Of a stretch of 9,782 nt of DNA, positions 6,310 through 9,782 are shown piece after piece (position 1 is the first letter of the stretch; every line of letters starts with the position of its first letter). The stretch spans positions 1-9,782 of the forward strand of contig CALVZR010000163.1 in NCBI GenBank assembly GCA_944372565.1, in the 5' to 3' direction. The translations under genes were made by a program, and so were the position numbers. This stretch comes from an uncultured Clostridia bacterium (lineage in GTDB: Bacteria; Bacillota; Clostridia; Christensenellales; Borkfalkiaceae). The notes beneath the pieces are model-generated. The model was given only the letters and a program-made list of their open reading frames with translations. It did not search any database and had not been told where the DNA came from.

Positions 6310-7782
6310 CTATATGCCGAAATCGTCTTCTTCGATGCCCTTCACGAAAGTGATGTCTTTCACCGCGATCTTTTTGCCGTCGCCGTAAACTTCCGCGGGA
6401 TACGTCCCCGCCGAAACGTTAAGCGTTTCGCTCACCCAGTTGTGCAGCCGCCGTTTGCAGGCGTATTCCGTGCCGCCGATTTTAAGAGAAACTTTCCCGA
6501 AATCCCCCCCGACGTAAAATTCCAGCACGGGAGGCTCTTCGGGAAGGAGGCGCACCGTCGTTTCCGCAAATTCTACTTCCGCTTTTGTTTCTTCGGGAGC
6601 GGGGGCGGGCGGCGCGCTTTTCAACCCGTTCGGGCGCGCTTGTTCCGCCGCGGCGGGCGTCGCCTTGATGCCCGCGTACGCTTCGAACTTCGCGATTTCC
6701 CGCCTGTCCACCGAAGGCGGCACCTGTTTCAGCGCCTTTAAAAAGTCGGCCTGCGTGATCTTCACGATGGAGCCCGAATCGATCGCTTTGAGAAGGGGGT
6801 CTTCCTTGGCGCGGTCGCACACCTCGTCGATATCCGCGCCGCTGTAACCTTCGCTCAGTTCCACCAGGCGGGCGATATCCACGCTGCCGTCCGTGGGCGC
6901 GTTTTTAATGGATTTTTCAAAGAGGAACCGCCGCGCGGGCGCGTCCGGCAAAGGCACATAGATTTTTTGGGAAAAACGCCCCGAGCGCATGGCGGCCCCG
7001 TCGATATCCCAGGGGCGGTTGGTCGCGCCGAGCAGCAAAAGATTGGGATTTTTGCCCACAAACCCGTCGATCTGCTGCAAAAATTCGTTCACGCGCTTGT
7101 CGTTGTGCGTATCCACGCCGCGCGTGCCGATGAGCGAATCCATCTCGTCGATGAAGATGATGGCGAGGGGGTCTTTTCGCGCCGTTTCAAAGAGCGAATT
7201 GATGTTCTTTTCCGATTCGCCCACCCATTTGCTCACGACGTCCGACCCCTTCACGGCGTAAAACTTCGCGCCCACTTCGCAGGCAATGGCCTTCGCGATC
7301 ATGGTTTTGCCCGTTCCCGGAGGGCCGTAAAGGAGCACGCCGCCGCCCGTCTTTTTGCCGTACGCGGCGTATTTATCGGGATATTTGAGCGGATTGATCA
7401 TACGGGTGGTGATGGCCTTTTTCACGTCTTCCAGCCCGGCGATGTCCGAAAAATGCACGTTCGGAATCTCCGCCGCCGCCCACTCTCTGCCGCCGTCCTC
7501 TTCCCCCTGCGTTTTTTCTTTGGGAGAAAGTTCTTTCTGAAACCGCCTGTTTTCGATGCCGGCTTCCACGTTTTCGGCGATCTCCATCAGGCGTTTCGCG
7601 CGCTCCACCCGCGCCTTTTTCAGTTCGGGAGAGGAGAGTTTTGCGAGTTTTAAGAGCGTTTCCGCCGCCAGAAGATAGTTCCGCTTGGCAAGCTCCGCGT
7701 TGCCTTCCTGCTGCGCGCGCTTGGCGTTTTCGTAATACAGATTGAACTTGTCGTTCAATAAATTCACGCTGATGTTATCCAT
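6310..7782 (-). CDS. Vps4-like MIT-AAA+ ATPase with a novel C-terminal beta-rich domain
   Basis: This 490-residue protein has three parts. Residues 3-76 form a three-helix MIT-like domain (AKRAQQEGNAELAKRNYLLAAE, then ARVERAKRLMEIAENVE), as in Vps4, katanin and spastin. Residues 108-365 are a single AAA+ module of the 'meiotic' clade. Its Walker A is GPPGTGKT (153-160), the Vps4-type pore loop KWVGESEK (185-192), Walker B IIFIDEMD (208-215) and sensor 1 LGATNRPWDID (251-261). Arginines 266 and 269 lie before KIYVPLPD, sensor 2 is GYSGADI (312-318), and a C-terminal helix reads ADFLKALKQVPPSVDR, as in Vps4. No Vps4 beta-domain insertion is seen, as in archaeal CdvC. A P/A/E linker (374-402) leads to a beta-strand-rich domain (about 403-480) that I do not recognise. 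Vps4 enzymes disassemble ESCRT-III filaments, and two candidate filament proteins are encoded just upstream. The ribosome site GGGGAAAATAA-ATG is modest. The stop is TAG. Confidence 0.88.
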   Translation of the reverse strand: MDNISVNLLNDKFNLYYENAKRAQQEGNAELAKRNYLLAAETLLKLAKLSSPELKKARVERAKRLMEIAENVEAGIENRRFQKELSPKEKTQGEEDGGREWAAAEIPNVHFSDIAGLEDVKKAITTRMINPLKYPDKYAAYGKKTGGGVLLYGPPGTGKTMIAKAIACEVGAKFYAVKGSDVVSKWVGESEKNINSLFETARKDPLAIIFIDEMDSLIGTRGVDTHNDKRVNEFLQQIDGFVGKNPNLLLLGATNRPWDIDGAAMRSGRFSQKIYVPLPDAPARRFLFEKSIKNAPTDGSVDIARLVELSEGYSGADIDEVCDRAKEDPLLKAIDSGSIVKITQADFLKALKQVPPSVDRREIAKFEAYAGIKATPAAAEQARPNGLKSAPPAPAPEETKAEVEFAETTVRLLPEEPPVLEFYVGGDFGKVSLKIGGTEYACKRRLHNWVSETLNVSAGTYPAEVYGDGKKIAVKDITFVKGIEEDDFGI

Positions 7783-7797
7783 TTATTTTCCCCAAAT

Positions 7798-7834
7798 CCG
7801 CGCCGATCCCCCGCCGGGCAGCCCGCCCGCGCGG
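7798..7834 (-). other. GC-rich inverted repeat in the gap before the ATPase gene
   Basis: The 69-base gap between the second Snf7-like gene and the ATPase gene is the longest inside the operon. On the minus strand it holds an outer stem CCGCGC/GCGCGG (7798-7803 with 7829-7834) enclosing a small CGGG-CTG-CCCG hairpin (7815-7825). No T tract follows, so it is not a normal terminator. It could act in mRNA processing or in setting the ratio of filament protein to ATPase. This is inference from pairing only. Confidence 0.35.
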
Positions 7835-7851
7835 AAAAACGGCTCTTTAGA

Positions 7852-8439
7852 TCAGACTTCGGAATCGATCTTCTTTTTAAGCGCTTCGAGTTCTTTGTCG
7901 ATGGCGTCGTCGTCCAGCTCGTCCATTTCGGCCTGCCTGTCGATGAGCTCTTTGATCTCCTTGTCGTCTATGGAATCCGTGCTGCCCTGCGCGCTCTTAA
8001 AGGTATCCTGGCTGGTTTCCATAAACATATCCATCTGCTCGGCCTGGCGTTCGGCGTTGCCCATCGCCAGCTCGAACTGCTTTTGCACCTTGATGAATTC
8101 CTTTTCGTCCGCGAGTTTTGCCATTTCCTTGCTCAAAACGCTCATACCGCCCAGAAATTCCTTGGTCATCATGGTCATATCCTTCATCTGGGAGGTGATT
8201 TCGAAATTCAGCAGCATCTCCTGCGCGCGTTTCTGCTGCAAAAGCGTCATCTTATACCCCGTGAGCGCGAGGTTATACTGCGCGTCCAGCCCGTTTTTCT
8301 TGGCGGTTTTCGCCTTTTCCACGAAAACCTTTTTCTGCTCTTCGAGCGTGTTGATCTGCTTGTTCATCGTGTTGATCGTGCGCTTGATGAGCATCTTCTT
8401 TTCGATCTCTTTTTCCTGTTTGCTTTTGAAAAGCGCCAT
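7852..8439 (-). CDS. Snf7/ESCRT-III-like coiled-coil protein with C-terminal MIM1-like motif
   Basis: This 195-residue, almost wholly helical protein has the charge plan of ESCRT-III subunits: a basic N-terminal half and an acidic C-terminal tail. It opens MALFKSKQEKEIEKK, a short hydrophobic-basic start as in Snf7/CHMP and PspA proteins. Residues about 17-80 form the long helical hairpin (NTMNKQINTLEEQKKVF, then AKKNGLDAQYNLALTGYKM), with the 'AKKNG' turn also seen in Snf7 proteins. Residues 81-150 form further amphipathic helices rich in Met. The last helix (171-192) contains DDAIDKELEALK, close to the MIM1 consensus (D/E)xxLxxRLxxL(K/R) that binds MIT domains. The next gene encodes an MIT-AAA+ ATPase. 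A PspA/Vipp1-type assignment is an alternative within the same superfamily. The start is ATG 8437-8439 with AAGGGAG eight bases upstream; the stop is TGA. Confidence 0.8.
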   Translation of the reverse strand: MALFKSKQEKEIEKKMLIKRTINTMNKQINTLEEQKKVFVEKAKTAKKNGLDAQYNLALTGYKMTLLQQKRAQEMLLNFEITSQMKDMTMMTKEFLGGMSVLSKEMAKLADEKEFIKVQKQFELAMGNAERQAEQMDMFMETSQDTFKSAQGSTDSIDDKEIKELIDRQAEMDELDDDAIDKELEALKKKIDSEV

Positions 8440-8471
8440 TTTCCGTTCTCCCTTTCTTTTTTATGCGCCCT

Positions 8472-9062
8472 TTATTCCAGCTTTTCGCCCTGCGGGCCGC
8501 TCGGCGCGGAAGACATATTGCGCTCGTCTTCCAGTTGATCTTCCGTTTCAAACATCGCCAAAAGTTCGTCGTCGTGATTAGCTACGCCGTAAATCTTTTC
8601 GTTCTCCACATAGCCGCTCTGCACTTCCATCCACGTTTCGTCCGCCGCGGTGAGCACGTTTTCGCCCTGCACGCGGGTGTTGAGCGCCTTGTTCAAACAT
8701 ACCGCCAGCCCGCGCTGATCGGCGAGCAGGTTGCCCAAAGACACCTTGCCCGTGTTCGCGAAAAACGTGTTGTCGTCTATCGAAGTTTTGAGTTTGCGCA
8801 GCAGTTTCACGTTGTATAAAAGATACATGCCGCGCTTCACGTCCGATTCGTTTTCCTCTTTCAGATCGTTGATCTTTTTCGCATAGAAAAGCCTGAGCTC
8901 GCGCGATTTTTCCTTCCGCCCCTTTTCCATCAGGTCGTTGATCTGTTTCGCGCGCTCCGTGATGCCCGTTTCGATATCGGCTTCCTGCTTTTCCAACGTG
9001 CAGATCGCCTCCACGACGTCTTCCCTCTTCAGCTTGTCGAATTTACTCTTGAAAGGCCACAT
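8472..9062 (-). CDS. Second Snf7/ESCRT-III-like coiled-coil protein
   Basis: This 196-residue helical protein begins MWPFKSKFDKLKRED, the same hydrophobic-basic opening as its downstream neighbour. Residues about 14-95 make a long helical hairpin, with heptad-like VVEAICTLEKQEADIETGI followed by LRLFYAKKINDLKEENESD and a basic stretch (VKLLRKLK). From about 100 on comes a less charged middle part (VSLGNLLADQRGLAVCLN, 107-124) and an acidic tail (DDELLAMFETEDQLEDERN, 164-182). The tail ends in a Gly/Pro/Ser-rich tip and shows no clean MIM motif. Length, helix plan and charge polarity fit an ESCRT-III subunit paralogous to the 195-residue protein, although direct sequence identity is low. The gene starts nine bases after the upstream stop and ends with TAA, 32 bases before its partner. 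Another coiled-coil role cannot be excluded. Confidence 0.65.
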   Translation of the reverse strand: MWPFKSKFDKLKREDVVEAICTLEKQEADIETGITERAKQINDLMEKGRKEKSRELRLFYAKKINDLKEENESDVKRGMYLLYNVKLLRKLKTSIDDNTFFANTGKVSLGNLLADQRGLAVCLNKALNTRVQGENVLTAADETWMEVQSGYVENEKIYGVANHDDELLAMFETEDQLEDERNMSSAPSGPQGEKLE

Positions 9063-9068
9063 ACCGCG

Positions 9069-9074
9069 CTCCTA
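9069..9074 (-). promoter_or_regulatory. Ribosome binding site overlapping the stop codon of the upstream gene
   Basis: TAGGAG contains both the TAG stop of the 116-residue protein (9072-9074) and the Shine-Dalgarno AGGAG for the next gene, six bases before its ATG. The two genes are in the same frame with no other stop between them. The overlap suggests translational coupling. Confidence 0.75.
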
Positions 9075-9422
9075 CCTGTTCGTATAGACAGAGCGCTCCG
9101 CGACGAGGAGCCTGACGTCCTCCAGATATTTTTCCGCCTTGCCGCTGCCTTCCTGGCCCTTGGTTTTGGTCAGTTCGATTTTCAGATCGCCGAGCAGGTT
9201 TTTGATCTTCCCGTCGATGGCCTGCACCTTTTCTTCCTTGGAAGGGGAAAGGTATTTGAGTTTTTCCTGTAAACTCTTCAGCTCGGAAACGAGTTCTTCC
9301 TTGCCGTTCGCCAGCACGAGCAGCACCTCCACGGACTGCGCGTTCGCGTTCACGATTTCGCGGCTGTCCATCACGACCGCCTTATCCGACTTCTTTTTCT
9401 TGAATAATCCGAACAATCCCAT
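9072..9422 (-). CDS. Small basic-start helical protein of unknown function
   Basis: This 116-residue protein begins MGLFGLFKKKKSDK, a short amphipathic or hydrophobic segment followed by a lysine cluster, well suited to touch acidic membranes. Residues 19-60 and 63-110 form two helical stretches with coiled-coil character (ELVSELKSLQEKLKYL, then IDGKIKNLLGDLKIEL), joined by a Ser/Pro/Lys turn. I know no named family for it. The opening resembles those of the next two proteins (MWPFKSK and MALFKSK), which hints that it is a shortened relative or accessory subunit of the same membrane-bound assembly. It starts at ATG 9420-9422, with AAGGAG eight bases upstream and 24 bases after the zinc-ribbon gene. 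It ends in TAG inside the next gene's ribosome site. Confidence 0.75.
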   Translation of the reverse strand: MGLFGLFKKKKSDKAVVMDSREIVNANAQSVEVLLVLANGKEELVSELKSLQEKLKYLSPSKEEKVQAIDGKIKNLLGDLKIELTKTKGQEGSGKAEKYLEDVRLLVAERSVYTNR

Positions 9423-9446
9423 TTTTCACTCTCCTTGAAAAGTTTC

Positions 9447-9782
9447 TTACAGTTTGGTTCCGCACTTCTTGCAGAAATGCGCCGTGAGTTTGTTTTCCGC
9501 ATGGCAGGAAGGGCACACCTTGCAGGTGAGCGGCGAACCGCATCCGTCGCAGAACATATCCCCCTCTTCGTAGGGCGCGCCGCATTTGGGGCAGCGGAGC
9601 TGCGTTTTCGCCGCGGGCGCGCCGCCCGCTTTGGGCTCCCAGCCGCGCTCTCTGCACACGTCGAGATACTTTTCGTAATCGGTGGACTGCAATTCCCGCA
9701 GCCACTTTTCGCGCTCCCATTCCTTTTCGTCCTTCCGCTCCTGCTCTTCCTTTTCCTCGCGGCGGGCGCGCTCTTCTTTTTC
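9447..9782 (-). CDS. Double zinc-ribbon protein with charged helical N-terminus (5' end outside window)
   Basis: The last 111 residues of a gene whose start lies beyond the right edge. An internal TTG (9690-9692) could act as a start, but the frame stays open to the window end with strongly biased content, so it is very probably internal. Visible residues 1-32 are an Arg/Lys/Glu-rich helix (EKEERARREEKEEQ, then KEWEREKWLRE), probably a coiled coil. YEKYLDVCRERGWEP follows. Two zinc ribbons end the protein: CPKC/CDGC (Cys64, 67, 78, 81) and CPSC/CKKC (Cys90, 93, 104, 107). Such ribbons usually bind protein or nucleic acid, and the protease two genes after the filament proteins has one as well. 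It ends with TAA and is the first visible gene of the operon. Confidence 0.85.
   Translation of the reverse strand, partial: EKEERARREEKEEQERKDEKEWEREKWLRELQSTDYEKYLDVCRERGWEPKAGGAPAAKTQLRCPKCGAPYEEGDMFCDGCGSPLTCKVCPSCHAENKLTAHFCKKCGTKL

Noticed and set aside
5092..6741. A plus-strand open frame of about 550 codons spanning three minus-strand genes.
   Set aside because: It crosses the boundaries of the BrxL-like, protease and ATPase genes on the opposite strand, which have full motif sets; an antisense shadow of biased codon use.

Overview
The window looks like a chromosomal segment of an uncultured, GC-rich member of the Firmicutes (Clostridia). This rests on strong AGGAGG-type ribosome binding sites, a consensus sigma-A promoter, the tilS-hpt gene order and Gram-positive-type housekeeping proteins. 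The order Christensenellales is only a guess. Every gene I can support lies on the minus strand, so transcription runs from high to low coordinates.

Bases 9782 to 4068 hold a compact operon of seven genes whose 5' end lies beyond the window. In transcription order they are: a double zinc-ribbon protein with a charged helical N-terminus (5'-truncated); a 116-residue basic/coiled-coil protein; two Snf7/ESCRT-III-like coiled-coil proteins of about 195 residues; a Vps4-like AAA+ ATPase with an N-terminal MIT-like domain; a cytoplasmic trypsin/HtrA-type serine protease with an N-terminal zinc ribbon; and a BrxL-type AAA+ protein outside any visible BREX locus. The second Snf7-like protein ends in a near-match to the MIM1 peptide that MIT domains bind. 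The cluster is therefore best read as a bacterial ESCRT-III/Vps4-like membrane-remodelling module combined with a protease and a BrxL-type ATPase. This is the most interesting feature of the window.

Bases 3974 to 198 hold ordinary housekeeping genes: rarA, an initiator tRNA (fMet) with its own promoter and terminator, tilS (probably leaderless) and hpt, then the start of a NodB-like deacetylase-type gene running off the left edge. Both rarA and tilS carry one in-frame stop codon (TGA and TAG) in otherwise intact, register-preserving frames, and the tRNA has an extra base in its T-stem. These three anomalies lie within 1.9 kb, while the adjacent operon shows none. Assembly error, recent decay and codon readthrough all remain possible. 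TilS is normally essential and AUA codons are used here, so a simple loss is hard to accept without checking.

Intergenic stretches are short. The longest, 2371-2651, holds the tRNA promoter and otherwise only AT-rich sequence with no gene I would defend.
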